The notes under the pieces are model-generated. The model was not told the DNA's origin, ran no database searches, and saw only the letters and a list, made by a program, of their open reading frames with translations. Position numbers and translations under genes: made by a program. From Ahaetulla prasina (Eukaryota; Chordata; Lepidosauria; Squamata; Colubridae), in NCBI RefSeq assembly GCF_028640845.1, contig NC_080540.1, positions 264,463,958 through 264,527,957 on the forward strand: 64,000 bases of DNA. Reading direction: 5' to 3'. Positions 45,276-56,887 of this stretch are shown here, piece after piece; within the stretch, counting starts at the first letter, position 1, and the number at the start of each line of letters is the position of its first letter.

Positions 45276-46874
45276 TAATGCAACACAGAATAATCACCTC
45301 AATGAAATCTGTGATGGTTCAGATCGTGAAAGTTCTTATGTTTATATTCCTCACCATTCAGGACACCCATCCATCCATCTAAGCCAAGGCCTGTGAGAAA
45401 AAAATCCAATATTTTAAACGGCATTTAAGGATGAGTATAGTGGAAGTCATGTAGCTCTCAGAATGGGGTGATATTATCCCAAGGGCAGCTGCCATGACAG
45501 AAAAGGCAGCCTCCTGGGTCTATACTTAACCAAACTTAAATTTGATATATATGACAAATTACATTCAAATTAAATTAAATTCAGTGTATGTTTTGTCCTG
45601 ATCCCACCTCATTTCTGCGTTGATAACAAGGAAGGGTCAAGTGAGGCCTTAGACATCAAACAAATAGTGTACTCTAAAATTTAGACCAGATTGATTAAAA
45701 TTGGTTTCATTTATTTCTAAAGAAGAGGTAACTGGTAAACCAACTGTAGAATATAGAAACCCTATTGTAGAAACCCTATATTCATCCACATAGCCGTTGC
45801 CTATTGAATTTTGTTTCCTATTTCATAAAGATTTTGTATTTGGAATCTGCCTGGTAGGATAATAATAGTAAATATGTGTCTCTGTTAGGATTTTCACGAA
45901 GAATTTTGAACGATAAAATTCTGTATTTCCAATTCTGTGCTTTCCATTTTATATCCTGGAATATTTGTTTTACATTAGCATTTTTTTTCCTAATCTCAAT
46001 TTAAGGAAATGGTAAAGGAATAAAGCATGTCATATGTTTGAATAATGGGCATACATGTTAGACAGGAAAATGTGATTATTTTGTTTCATGCTGTTGAAAA
46101 GATAAAGTTGTTTTAATATAGGATAATATCTGTCCCAAACCACATTTTCTTAATAGCTTTGTGGCTAAATATATTATTAATAGCTTTTACAACTGCCAAA
46201 AGTAATATTCTCTGTCAACAGTAACTCTTAACAGTAATTTTCATTATTAAGCCACCTGGTGGCAATGTTTGACAATGAATCAAAGCTAGTGCTGTATCTG
46301 TGCTATTAATTTTCAAGAGCTGAATATGCTGAAACAAAGCTCCATGAATTCTCAGATTTTTGTTTTGTTTTGTTTCACTTTGCTTTCTTAGCAATCTTAG
46401 ATGCAGCAATCCTAGAAAGTTTAGGACAGCATCAGGGATGTTATTGAATTGGACTAGATAGATCTCTATTCAGGTGGGCTTCTGTTTACTAATTATTTAG
46501 CAAGGTCCCACAAATATAGCTAAGAGCACGAACGGACAAAGAGTTGTGTAAAAAAAGGGGACTGTTATGCATCTGTTCAACCTCAAAATGTATTATTACA
46601 ATCCATACATGTAGATGTTCTTTTTCCCAATTCATTTTTTAAATTTCAGAAATCTAATTTAGGAATGGAGAAAATACTTTATTATTGAAATATTGGAAGT
46701 TAAAAACCCTTGCTGACCAACTGCAAATCACTCCATCACTAATCACTTCTTTTTAATTTATTTTTTTTTAAAAAAATCATTGTGTGCCGTCTTTTTTTTT
46801 TTTTTTTTGACTCTTAGTAATCACATAGATTTTCTTCAGGATGATCTCCCCATAATCTGGTCTTTCATATTTTA
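45276..46874. other. AT-rich DNA, no recognised gene
   Basis: A stretch at 45370-45530 has LINE-3'-UTR-like text ('cagctgccatgacagaaaag') but cannot be assigned. Nothing else is supported. Confidence 0.4.
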
Positions 46875-46986
<112 letters not shown>

Positions 46987-47183
46987 TATTTGTATACTGC
47001 CCATCTCCCGAAAGATTCAGGGCGGTTCACTGCTAAAAAACAACAACAACAGAAAACATATAATACATATAAACAGCTAAAAGAATAGACAGTTAAATTC
47101 AATTGATGCCCTAAAACTTTTAAATACAAATTTAAAACCTCAATTAAACCCCTTTTTTAAAAATCCCAATTTAAAAACTACGT

Positions 47184-48177
47184 TCAAGCTAGTCCTGCTC
47201 TTCGAAACAGCAACATCTTCAGCTCGCGGCGGAAGGACCTGAGATAGGGGAGTTGACGAAGCCCCAGAGGGAGCTCGTTCCAGAGGGTAGGGGCCCCCAC
47301 AGAGAAGGCCCTCCTCCAAGAGGTCGCCAGCCGACATTGTTTAGCTGACGGTATCCGGAGGAGGCCCTCTCTGTGAGAGTGCACTGGTCGGTGAGAGGTT
47401 AATGGTGGCAGTAGGCGGTCCCGTAAATATCCCGGCCCTAGGCCATGGAGCGTTTTAAAGGTGATAACAAGTACCTTGAAGTGAACCCGGAAGACCACCG
47501 GGAGCCAGTGCAGACTACGCAGGACGGGTGTTACACGGGAGCCACAAGGTGCTCCTTCTATCACCCGCGCAGCCGCATTCTGGACCAGTTGGAGTCTCCG
47601 GGTACCCTTCAAGGGGAGCCCCATGTAGAGAGCATTACAGTAGTCCAGGCAGGATGTAACAAGGGCATGAGCGACCGTGCATAAGGAAGCCCGATCCAGA
47701 AAGGGGCGTAACTCGCGTATCAGGCGAACCTGATGAAAAGCTCCCCTGGTGACAGCTATCATATGATCTTCTAAAGACAGCCGTGCATCCAGGAGGACGC
47801 CCAGATTACGAGCCCTTTCCGTGGGGGCCAATAGTTCGCCCCCAATGGTCAGTGATGGAATTAGCCGACTGTACCGGGCCGCCGGCATCCACAGCCACTT
47901 GGTCTTGGTGGGATTTAGTCTGAGTCTGTTCCTCCCCATCCAAACCCGTACGGCCCCCAGGCACTGGGACATCACTTCAACAGCCTCGTTGGGGTGGTTA
48001 GGGGTGGAAATATAGAGCTGGGTACCATCAGCGTATAGATGACAACTCACCCCAAAACCACGGATGATCTCACCCAGCGGCTTCATATAGATGTTGAACA
48101 GAAGAGGCGAGAGAACTGACCCTTGTGGCACCCCACATAAGAGGCGCCTTGGGGTCGATCTCTGTCCCCCCGTCAAT
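47184..48177 (-). pseudogene. L2 reverse transcriptase fragment, catalytic Asp lost
   Basis: About 330 open codons start within the reverse-transcriptase domain ([20 protein letters not shown]) and continue to the C-terminus. The catalytic box reads YADG where the sister copy at 40654 reads YADD, so a catalytic aspartate is missing. Downstream blocks (LHWLPVVFRVHFKVLV, GAPTLWNELPLGLRQLPYL) are conserved. The fragment lacks the first catalytic aspartate because of truncation. It is a dead copy despite the long frame; the first few codons before GGQRS are flanking sequence. Confidence 0.85.
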
Positions 48178-48681
48178 GATAATGATACACACATCACCAC
48201 ATAAACTGAGGTTATCTACCTTGCTGCTGTTTGTCCTCTTCTTTTTGTTTCTTCACTTGTCCAAGCTTTAAACTAAAGGTGATACAATTTGAAAATGTAC
48301 ATTTTTAGGCAAAATTATGATCTATGGTATACATAGACAGAGTCAGCCCATGGTCTGAATGATTTCCACACTAGATGCTTAATTTAAGTGATGCTTAATG
48401 CTTAAATTATGGTGACATGTTTCCTGAATATGTTAGCATGCTTATTGGCTATGTGACTGGTTTAGCTGACTGCTGCATAAAGAAAACCTTGCTGTTTAAA
48501 ATTGTGCCTTTTTGCTTAAATAGCTAATTGCAAACAGATGAAAGAGTCAGGCAGCTATGGTAACTTTACAGGTGGGTAGAATGGAAGGAGAGGGTGACTC
48601 ATGGTGGCTTGCTGATAAATAGCCTGATGATGAGAAGAAAGAGTAGGTAAAGACTTTGCTCATAGGCATATTCTAAGAAAT
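48178..48681. other. No recognised feature
   Basis: Nothing supported. Confidence 0.4.
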
Positions 48682-48690
48682 GGAATTGTT

Positions 48691-48954
48691 GTGACCCAGG
48701 TTCCTAGACCCGGACTCCTGGACTCGGATGATTCAGAAAGTGAGGGAGAAGACCTGGCAAGTCCTGCTTCTCTTGAGCCCTTTCCCTCCCTGGCACCCAC
48801 TCAAAGGGAGGAGGAGGGGCCGGCAAGACCTGATTCTCTGGAGCCTTCTTCTGATTTGGCAACGCCCCAAGAACAGTTTTGGAGTGATGAAAGACTGCGC
48901 AGGCATGACCGGCGCGCGCAGCAGAAGCAGCGTTGGGATAAAGCCAAGTCATAA
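48691..48954 (+). CDS. U3-region open frame of solo LTR (acidic)
   Basis: An 87-codon open frame starts with GTG at the fifth base of the LTR, exactly as at 13348 in the related LTR. It is acidic and Ser/Pro-rich (DSDDSESEGEDLASPASLEP) and ends with a basic segment (WSDERLRRHDRRAQQKQRWD) shortly before the TATA box. The best explanation is the C-terminal tail of an ORF that enters the 3' LTR from the internal region. Function unknown; it is unlikely to be expressed from a solo LTR. Confidence 0.5.
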   Translation: MTQVPRPGLLDSDDSESEGEDLASPASLEPFPSLAPTQREEEGPARPDSLEPSSDLATPQEQFWSDERLRRHDRRAQQKQRWDKAKS

Positions 48955-48980
48955 TTGTCAAGCAGTGACATCTGCAGAGA

Positions 48981-48990
48981 CTATAAATAG
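48981..48990 (+). promoter_or_regulatory. LTR TATA box
   Basis: CTATAAATAG, followed about 180 bp later by AATAAA; together they fit a pol II LTR promoter and terminator. Confidence 0.65.
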
Positions 48991-49242
48991 GAGGCGGGAC
49001 TTCCTGGTTTTTTGTCTTGGACAAAGCAATGAATTTGCGCGGGCAAACTGTATCAATGGAGGGAAGAATATATTCGTGAGTAATTCTGGCCTTATCTATA
49101 ATTTCCTCGTTATCTCCAGAAACTTGGCAGGCCCGTGGGTAGACGTGGCCAGGACATCTATTTATGTAAATAAAAGGAGAAAAGAAGGCCTCTGACTGAC
49201 TCTTTGCTGGGAGTATTGGGGGGAGGGAAACAGAACAGGAAT

Positions 49243-49791
49243 CAAGTTTGCTAGCAGGCATACAGGAAGTGAGAAAGAACACAATATGGTCTCTTTACTC
49301 ATTGTAGATGAATCGTAGTAGAATGGTAGGATACAAGGATAGGCAGAAGCCAGGAGAAAAGGTTAAAACCCCAGGATTGCCACATACCCCCTTAAATATA
49401 GTGGTACCACTGACCATAAAAAGGAATAAGGACAGAACTAAACTAAAGGCAAAGTAAGTTTGACTTCACTGTTTCCAAGATCAGCTCAGCAGGTACAAAC
49501 AGTTGCATTTCAATGCATAATACTGAGAATACAAAGTAATTTTCTTAACTGAATTTCAATCCAATTCACCTTGATGAAAAATGAAGTAGTCAGAAAAGCA
49601 AAATGAATTGCCACATGCCTAAGATTTTGGCATCTAATAATATAATATGTATATAAAAAGCAAAATGAAACGATCACTTTGTATTCTGTATTTTGTATTC
49701 TGTCCTTTTTTCTAAGAGGCTGGGTAAATTGATATGGAAATATTCCATTTTGTCTTCAAAATAAACTTAGGCCAGGAATGAACAGCGTGTT
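49243..49791. other. AT-rich DNA, no recognised feature
   Basis: Nothing supported between the solo LTR and the Gypsy element. Confidence 0.4.
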
Positions 49792-49796
49792 CCCTG

Positions 49797-49983
49797 TGTT
49801 AAGTTTGGGCAATGACGAGGCAGGAGACCACACAAGTGACAACAGCTCTTTAGTTTATTGTGACCCAGCAAAAGACCAACAGCAAAAACCCCTCTTTAAA
49901 TACTATTTTGGCTGAGGCATCAGCCAATCAGCAACGTGCTAGTTCCCGCCCAAACTTCCCTCTTAAAGTTCAAATACATAACA
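49797..49983 (-). repeat. Gypsy 3' LTR
   Basis: In element orientation this starts TGTTATGTATTTG and ends CTTAACA. It differs from the 5' LTR at one position (TCTTAAAG versus TCCTAAAG on the plus strand). Confidence 0.95.
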
Positions 49984-50035
49984 CTCTTCCCCTCCCAGAA
50001 CGCATTGAGCTCCTTTTTTGCATGGAAATTGCATG

Positions 50036-50638
50036 TTATTTCTCCACGTAGTCACGCAGGTAGACAGGGCGTCTCCTAACTCTTTCTGACCTGCACAGTT
50101 CATTCTCTGGGAGTGAGTCGAGCTGGTCGGAGGGACTGTTTGTTCCTCCCAGCTCCTCCTCTGGGCCCTCCGGCCCTGGATTACTTGCAGAGTCATCCCT
50201 GCAGTCTTCTGGAGGAGCCGATTGGCATCGCTGGACTTCTACAAGTTCAGATAAGTCCTCCGATCGCCGCGGGTCTGAGTTAGCTGTTGGTTCAAATATT
50301 TGGTAGTCAGGGTCTGGTTGCGCGGTTTCTGATTTATTTTGTACCCTTCTTTTTAATTGATCTATGTGGCGCCTCCATACTTGGCCATCCCCCATGTCCA
50401 CTCCTCGAACAGGGATCCGGTTTCCCTGGTAGTCTTGCACTCTCAGCTTTTGGGTTTGCAGTTGGCGTTTCACGACCTCTGGCAGGTTCCTCGCGACGGT
50501 GTCCCAGGACATGATCGTGATCGATGATCCGGTATCCACCTCCATCTTAAACGGCACTCCTTCGATGTGCGTCTGTGTGAATATCTTCTTTTCTATTCGC
50601 GTTGATGCGTGGCCCACTCGTACAGTTGTTTGGTTCAA
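50036..50638 (-). pseudogene. Protease-integrase tail fusion (Gypsy pol deletion)
   Basis: About 200 codons begin at the Gag-Pol junction and contain the aspartic protease active site (VDTGSSITIMSW) and the following block up to NRIPVRG. They then jump, at about 50400, to VDMGDGQVWRRHIDQLKRR, the kind of sequence found at the C-terminus of Gypsy integrase, and end with an acidic and then basic tail. Comparison with the copy at 61543, where protease continues into reverse transcriptase after IPVRG, shows that the rest of protease, all of reverse transcriptase and RNase H, and the integrase core are deleted in frame. It is in the same frame as gag in this copy. Confidence 0.85.
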
Positions 50639-50749
50639 TTTTGCGCCTCTTTTGGATGAGCCAATCCCTGGCCGTTTCGTCGGTCCAGCGCTCTGCTGAT
50701 TGGCCGGTTTGAATTTTGGTCGGGACGGTTGTGGGGCTCGACAGGCTTG

Positions 50750-51496
50750 TGCGATGTGCCCTTTCTTTTCGCACCGCCGGCAAATTGCATCCTTGAATCT
50801 GCAATTTTGTCATTGGTGTTGGCCTCCGCAGCTCACGCATTCGTCCCGGTCGCCTCACTCCGACCTCCCAGTATAGAAGACCTCTTCTTCTTCCTCGCCC
50901 CCGGATTCGGCCTCGACGACCTCGCTGTGGACTGGCGCTGCTTTCGTGCCGGTGTTCGGTGTGTTCGGTTTCTGTAGAGTCTCCGCCACTTTGGTGGACA
51001 TCTCGTGTGCCCTGGCCTTGTCCAGGGCTAGGGCTAGGGTCAGGTTGCTTTTGGACAGCAACCGCCTCTGTAAATGAATGTCCCGGACCCCACAAATGAG
51101 TTGTTCTAGTAAAGAGTCATCCAAATCCCGGTACTCACAGTGGTTCGCGGCATTCCTCAATGCGGCCATGTACACACTTATCGATTTGCCCTCGCGCTGA
51201 ACTCGCTGTCTTAGCTCGAAACGCTGAACAAACTTTGATGGCACCGGAGCGTAGTGTGCCTTCAGTGTCGTTTGCAGCGTTTGCCATGGTACTGACTGTA
51301 CCGGCGTTGGTTCCGACAGCGACTCGGCAGTATTGAAAACCTCTGGTCCGCAGTGACTCAGGAAGTAAGCATGCTTCCGATTGTCCGAGACTCCCTGTAG
51401 TTCGTTTGCTTCGAGGAAACACTCGAAGCGAGCCATGTACGACCCCCATTTCTCCTTGGCAGGGTCAAATGGCACTGGCGGTGTATAGCTGGACAT
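50750..51496 (-). pseudogene. Gypsy gag (capsid + zinc knuckle), stops
   Basis: The frame from 51496 encodes a retrotransposon Gag capsid-like domain (KEKWGSYMARFECFLEAN, HCGPEVFNTAESL, YRDLDDSLLEQLICGVRD, SNLTLALALDKARAHEM) for 213 codons to a TGA at 50855. The same frame continues after the stop to a zinc knuckle CRRCEKKGHIAQAC at about 50757-50798, with one more TGA between. Gag packages element RNA into particles. The two stops truncate the knuckle. About two thirds of residues are shared with the copy at 61831. Confidence 0.9.
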
Positions 51497-51597
51497 GGCT
51501 ATGTAACCGCTTCCGATACTGGCTGGGTTTTGCGAATCCGTACTCCTTCAGCTCTTTTCCTGGTCTCGCTGCCTCAATATCCCACCTTCGTCGCCAA

Positions 51598-51784
51598 TGT
51601 TAAGTTTGGGCAATGACGAGGCAGGAGACCACACAAGTGACAACAGCTCTTTAGTTTATTGTGACCCAGCAAAAGACCAACAGCAAAAACCCCTCTTTAA
51701 ATACTATTTTGGCTGAGGCATCAGCCAATCAGCAACGTGCTAGTTCCCGCCCAAACTTCCCTCCTAAAGTTCAAATACATAACA
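51598..51784 (-). repeat. Gypsy 5' LTR
   Basis: 187 bp, TG...CA, directly followed on the minus strand by the primer-binding site (51597 leftwards). Confidence 0.95.
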
Positions 51785-52060
51785 CCCTGCCTTGAAGTTA
51801 ACCTATGCTTCCTGTAAGAACAACTAAGGTGGGCAAGGTTCAAAATCAAAATCTCCAAAATCTATCAGAGGCATCAGAGATCTTTTGTTGTCTACTGTAG
51901 GTAGAAGGCTTGGGATATGATTGCCAATCAGACAGCTCGATGACAGAGAAGGAATTATGATAGAAATGAAAAAAAAACACCCCTATGGTTTTAGAATAGA
52001 CCACCCTCAACATTACTATGAAAGGAGCTTTGTTGGGAAGATTGCATGTACTTGGCTACA

Positions 52061-52292
52061 TATAGCAATAGCACTTAGATTTACAGTATATACCACTTCA
52101 TAGTGCTTTACAGCCCTCTCTAAGCGGTTTACAGCAATCAGTATATTGCCCCCAACAATCTGGGTCCTCGTTTTACTGACCTCAGAAGGATGAAAGGTTG
52201 AATCAACCTTGAGTCAGTGAGAATCGAACTGCTGGCAATCAGCAGAATTAGCCTGCAATACTGCATTGTAACCACAGTTCCAGCACAGCTCT
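52061..52292 (-). mobile_element. tRNA-derived SINE (Bov-B-like tail)
   Basis: This is the reverse complement of the type at 59036: tail 'tagcaatagcacttagattt', 'cagtgctttacagccctctc'-type block, 'caacaatctgggtcctcg', and a B-box-like 'gagaatcgaactgctgg' near the head. It is diverged at the A box. Confidence 0.8.
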
Positions 52293-53403
52293 TAAATAAC
52301 GTAAGGTCACAGACACTCTTGCCTCTCCATCCAAAGCAATAAGCTTTTGCGATAGCCATCAGTTTAAATGGGTTTAAAAGAGACTCTTCTGTTCCTGTTT
52401 ATGGACTTTCCATAGGTATCTAGCACATCACTAAAATATGAAGCTACACGAGATGAATCTTGATATAATTCAGCAGATCTCTTCTTAATAAAAGTAAGTA
52501 CTTTTTATTAAGTACTCCATGCTTCTCAAAAAGTTAAGAAAATAGATGGAAGAGGAAGAATATGAGATAAGGTGAGCTGAAGATTCCAATAACTAGAAAA
52601 TGTACCAGATTTTCTTTGGATTATGTCCAGTTTGTGTAGCCTTCTAGATATGCATTGGCAAATATATACCAAAGTACTTGGCACCAAAAGAGCCATCTGT
52701 GTAGTTGGCTCATTCGTTTCTGGCAAATATTGCACAATAATGGGCCAAAGAATTGAGGCAAGAGTGGAAAACAAGTCTTTATAACACAAAATCTGTAAAC
52801 AAGGAAAGCTTGCAAGATTACTGATGACTGAATTACTTGTTTAAAATCTGCTGAGACATTGCAAATTGCATGCAACGATCTGTGTGAAATGTAAAAACAA
52901 ATGATAAGCCTATGTAAGCATGAGGTAGTCATTTTCTATTTTGCAAAATATAATACATAAATATGTATTGTTTTATGTGAATTAAATGTAATACTTATAT
53001 TTCATAGTAATACTCTACAAGAATAGTTTACTCCAACCCAAAGAAATTAGAGACAAGTGTAATCAGAGTTTATTTTATTGCAAGCCAAGACTTTTCAGTC
53101 AGAATATATGATATTCTATATAGGCATACCAATTCCTCTTTTTTTTTTTTTAACCGTATAATACATCGTTTCACACAACCTCACAAATAGCACACATTTG
53201 GATGGTAATTCAAAATACAGGTAATCATTTCATATGTTCGGGAATCACTTCATTCATTCATCATCAGAATTTTAATATAACTGAGAAAATGATGCTTAAG
53301 GATAAAAATTTATTTGATTTGCAGTTTGAAGGAATGATATGTATATAAGAGATTTTAGTAAACTTTAATCTAATGAACACTTTTAGATGACATAAGTTTA
53401 GAG
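52293..53403. other. AT-rich DNA, no recognised gene
   Basis: Two overlapping minus-strand frames at 52526-52932 lack motifs. Nothing else is supported. Confidence 0.4.
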
Positions 53404-53411
53404 ACTTGAGG

Positions 53412-54574
53412 CAGGCGTGGGTTCTAAATTTTTTTACTACTGATTTTGTGGGCGTGGCTTATTTTGTGGGTATGGCTTGATGGTCATGTGACACAAGGCT
53501 TGGCTTGGCGGTCATGTGACTGGGTGGGCATGGCCAATAACAATAAATAATAAAAATAATAAAGTATACAAAACAATAAGAGGTACCAAAAACCAACTTT
53601 TACACTTTACACACACACAACACAACACAACTGACTCACACACAATGTAAAAGCAGCTGCACTTCACCCAAAATGGCCCCTGCAACAAGCAGGAACCTCA
53701 CAAAGCCACAAAAAGCTCAAAAACCAACTTTCACACTTTACACACACACAACATAACAGACTCACACACAAAATGCCACATACAGCTTTGTGAGATTCTC
53801 TGTGTTTGTGTAGTTAGAGTGAAACACTACAGAAACATATCTAATCTCAGAAAGCTGCACAAATATTTTATTATTTTATTTATATTTTTTAGATCAGGAG
53901 TCTCCAACCTTAGTAACTTTCAGGTTTGTGGACTTCAATTCCCAGAGTTCCTCAGCCAGCAAAGCAGTTGCAGACTGAGCAGATGGATTCCAGGCAGGTT
54001 TGTGGACTTCAACTCCCAGAATTCCTCAGCCAGCAAAGGCACATGGATTGCAGGAAGGCAGAATCAGTTGCAGCTGATGCAACTGATTGGAGAAGCCAAA
54101 GGAAAGCAACCCGAAAGGAGCTTACTTAATTAAGTAAGTGAGGAGGGAAGATTGGGTGGGCCAGAAGAAAAAAAGTTTTTAAAAGGCTCCTCTGAGGATT
54201 CCAGCTGAAGTTGCCTAATAGCAGCCCAGAAGCTCTTAGCTGGGATTAGTTGAGAAGCCTTTTTAAACCTTTTGTTTTAACAACTTCTTCGGCTGAAGAG
54301 GTTGTTAAAAAAACAAAAAAACAAAACCTTTTAAAGGGTTCTGATGATTCCTGCTCAGCCACGCGATCATCAGAGGGGTTTTTTCCTTTTAAAAGCCTTT
54401 TTTTTCGCTGAAGAAAAGAGGCTTTTAAAAGTTAAAAAAACGCAAACCTCTGATGATTGGGGAACCATTTCGGGGGCGTGGCCAGCCAGCCATTACTTCC
54501 GGTTCTCCGAACACCAGAAAATTTTTACTACCGGCTCTACAGAACTAGAGCGAACCGGGGGCAACCTACCACTG
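53412..54574 (-). mobile_element. 1.16-kb non-autonomous hAT element
   Basis: The plus-strand left end is CAGGCGTGGGTTCTAAAT; the right end, reverse-complemented, is CAGTGGTAGGTTGCCCCC. The flanks ACTTGAGG (53404-53411) and ACTTGGGG (54575-54582) match at seven of eight. The interior contains the same minisatellite unit as the element at 34807, on the opposite strand (53600-53770), and similar hairpins (54170-54440). A duplicated MITE segment ('gtggacttcaactcccagaa', about 53890-54045) is nested within it. Confidence 0.85.
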
Positions 54575-54741
54575 ACTTGGGGGATATTTTAAAACAGTGA
54601 AAAATGGGAAGCATATCCATGAAGGAGGGGAAACCACATTTTTTTAATTTAAGAAGCATGAATCAAAACTTAACACTTACACCATGCTAAAAGTTATTTC
54701 AGAGCTGCAGCCTTAGCACAGACCCTAAATTCTTTTTTTTT

Positions 54742-54965
54742 ATTTTTTATTTGCATTTATATCCCGCCCTTCTCTGAAGACTCAGGGCGGCTTACACTAT
54801 GTCAAGCAATAGTCTTCATCAATTTGTATATTATATACAAAGTCAACTTATTGCCCCCAACAATCTGGGTCCTCATTTTATCTACCTTATAAAGGATGGA
54901 AGGCTGAGTCAACCTTGGGCCTTGGTGGGACTTGAACCTACAGTAATTGCAAGCAGCTGCAAGAC
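54742..54965 (-). mobile_element. tRNA-derived SINE with L2-like tail, partial
   Basis: Reverse complement of the type at 43135: tail 'tatcccgcccttctctgaag', body 'cccccaacaatctgggtcct' and 'gaaggctgagtcaaccttgg', and the start of the B box 'cttgaacctacagtaattgc'. The 5' end of the head is lost. Confidence 0.8.
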
Positions 54966-55224
54966 AAAGCATGAAAAATGTGGGATGGGAGCGTAGGCTT
55001 AAATGAACATTCTGTTCCTGAGCCTCTCACCATTTTAAAAAAGGCTCAAGAGTGAATAAGGTTTGGATCACTTAACACCAGACCTGGGTTTCTATTCATT
55101 TCAAAACTGAATGGCATTTACGGACAACCTCCTGTTCTTCCCTTAATCTGAACTCGTCAGTAAATGTCTCGTTCATGACCTTTGGCTACTTCTGCTGACT
55201 GCCATCTGCAGCAGTTTGGCAGTC

Positions 55225-55300
55225 TCAAGTCTCACTGGCTCAAGGTTGACTCAGCCTTCCATCCTTCTGAGGCCAGTAAAATGAAGACCCAAGTGTCTCC
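55225..55300 (+). mobile_element. SINE body fragment
   Basis: 'ctcaaggttgactcagcctt' and 'ccatccttctgaggccagta' match the middle of the SINE at 59036. Confidence 0.6.
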
Positions 55301-55730
55301 TTCATGAGATTCAGGTAGGGCTTCTGTGCAGCAGCATTTAAGTTCCTGAAATGTCTTTTGAGAAACGTTAAGTTCATTTTCTCATTATTGAGGTACAGCA
55401 AGCCAAATAAACCAATAATGTTCTGAATATTGAGTGATTGATGCTGCTCTTTGATTCTAGAAGGTTTTTCTATTCTATTTCAATTTATGCAGTTGAAATA
55501 CAGCTGATAGTTGAAGTAGATGTCACTGAAAATTGTAATCAGTCAGTCTGTACTGTGAATTAACCTTGCCCATAATTCTTTTATGTATAACAAGCATCAG
55601 CACTGATGTAATATGTCCAAATAAAAAATTGAGGTTAATAGCTGCTGATGTAACATAACATAACATAACATCAGAGTTGGAAGGGACCTTGGAGGCCTTC
55701 TAGTCCAACCCCCTGCCCAGGCAGGAAACC

Positions 55731-56375
55731 CTACACCATCTCAGTCAGATGGTTATCCAACATTTTCTTAAAAATTTCCAGTGTTGGAGCATTCACAACT
55801 TCTGAAGGCAAGTCGTTCCACTTATTAATTGTTCTAACTGTCAGGAAATTTCTCCTTAGTTCTAAGTTGCTTCTTTCTTTGATCAGTTTCCACCCATTGC
55901 TTCTTGTTCTACCCTCAGGTGCTTTGGAGAACAGCCCAACTCCCTCTTCTTTGTGGCAGCCCCTGAGATATTGGAACACAGCTATCATGTCTCCCCTAGT
56001 CCTTCTTTTTGTTAAACTAGACATACCCAGTTCCTGCAACCGTTCTTCATATGTTTTATCCTCCAGCCTCCTAATCATCTTTGTTGCTCTTCTCTGCACT
56101 CTTTCTAGAGTCTCAACATCTTTTTTACATCGTGGCGACCAAAACTGGATGCAATATTCCAAGTGTGGCCTTACCAAGGCATTATAAAGTGGTATTAACA
56201 CTTCATGTGATCTTGATTCTATCCCTCTGTTTATGCAGCCCAGAACTCTGTTGGCTTTTCTGGCAGCTGCTGCACACTGCTGGCTCATATCTAAATGGTT
56301 ATCCACTAGGACTCCAAGATCCCTCTCACAGGTACTACTATTGAGCAAGGTACTACATATACGGTACTGGTGCAT
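55731..56375 (-). pseudogene. CR1 ORF2 C-terminal part
   Basis: 214 codons with the CR1 thumb and C-terminal blocks: CERDLGVLVDNHLDMSQQC, ANRVLGCINRGIESRSHEVL, LVRPHLEYCIQFWSPRCKKD, RRLEDKTYEERLQELGM and NKWNDLPSEVVNAPTLEIFK. It continues the protein from 56390-56887 after a frameshift. Confidence 0.9.
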
Positions 56376-56389
56376 TTTGTGTTTTTGGC

Positions 56390-56887
56390 CTACATGTAGA
56401 ACCTTACTTTTTCACTGTTGAATTTCATTTTGTTAGATAGCGCCCAATGTTCAAGTCTGTCAAGATCTTTCTGTAACTTGAGCCTATCTTCTGGAGTGTT
56501 GGCTATTCCTGCCAGCTTGGTGTCATCTGCAAATTTGATGAGTTCCCCATCTATCCCCTCGTCCAAGTCATTGATGAAGATGTTGAAGAGTACTGGGCCT
56601 AAAACAGAGCCTTGGGGTACTCCACTGCATACTTCCCTCCATGTGGATGTAGTTCCGTTGAGGACTACACGTTGAGTGCGGTTGGTCAGCCAGTTACGAA
56701 TCCATCTGGTGGTGGTGCTGTCTAACCCACATTTTTCTACTTTATCTAGTAGTAGGTTATGGTCTACTTTATCAAATGCTTTACTGAAGTCCAAGTAAAT
56801 TATATCGACAGCATTCCTCTGGTCTACTAGTTTTGTCATTTTGTCAAAGAATGCGATAATGGCATGATCTGTTTTTGACAAACCCAT
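56390..56887 (-). pseudogene. CR1 reverse transcriptase, central part
   Basis: 165 codons with the catalytic blocks [18 protein letters not shown] (first aspartate), [20 protein letters not shown] and [12 protein letters not shown] (FADD box). All catalytic aspartates are present. The frame begins after a shift in the [16 protein letters not shown] region at about 56850 and ends near [11 protein letters not shown]. Confidence 0.9.

Larger units (their letters stand above)
48687..49237 (+). mobile_element. Solo LTR, 551 bp
   Basis: Begins TGTTGTG, ends in CA, and is flanked by the perfect 5-bp duplication GGAAT (48682-48686 and 49238-49242). A TATA box (CTATAAATAG, 48981-48990) and a polyadenylation signal AATAAA (about 49169) mark U3 and R. 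It is related to the solo LTR at 13344-13869. Solo LTRs arise by recombination between the two LTRs of a full element; the internal region is gone. Confidence 0.85.
49797..51784 (-). mobile_element. Ty3/Gypsy LTR retrotransposon, internally deleted
   Basis: Two 187-bp LTRs (49797-49983, 51598-51784) with one visible difference flank a 1.6-kb internal region. Perfect 5-bp duplications CCCTG lie at 49792-49796 and 51785-51789. On the minus strand the order is LTR, primer-binding site starting TGGCGACGAAGG, gag, zinc knuckle, protease start, integrase end, purine tract GGGAGGGGAAGAG, LTR. Most of pol is missing. Near-identical LTRs mean a recent insertion, so the deletion probably predates it and the element moved in trans. 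Confidence 0.95.

Noticed and set aside
50547..51095. Long minus-strand Arg/Pro-rich frame inside the Gypsy element
   Set aside because: Overlaps gag in another frame; the real gag frame carries the capsid-like and zinc-knuckle motifs.
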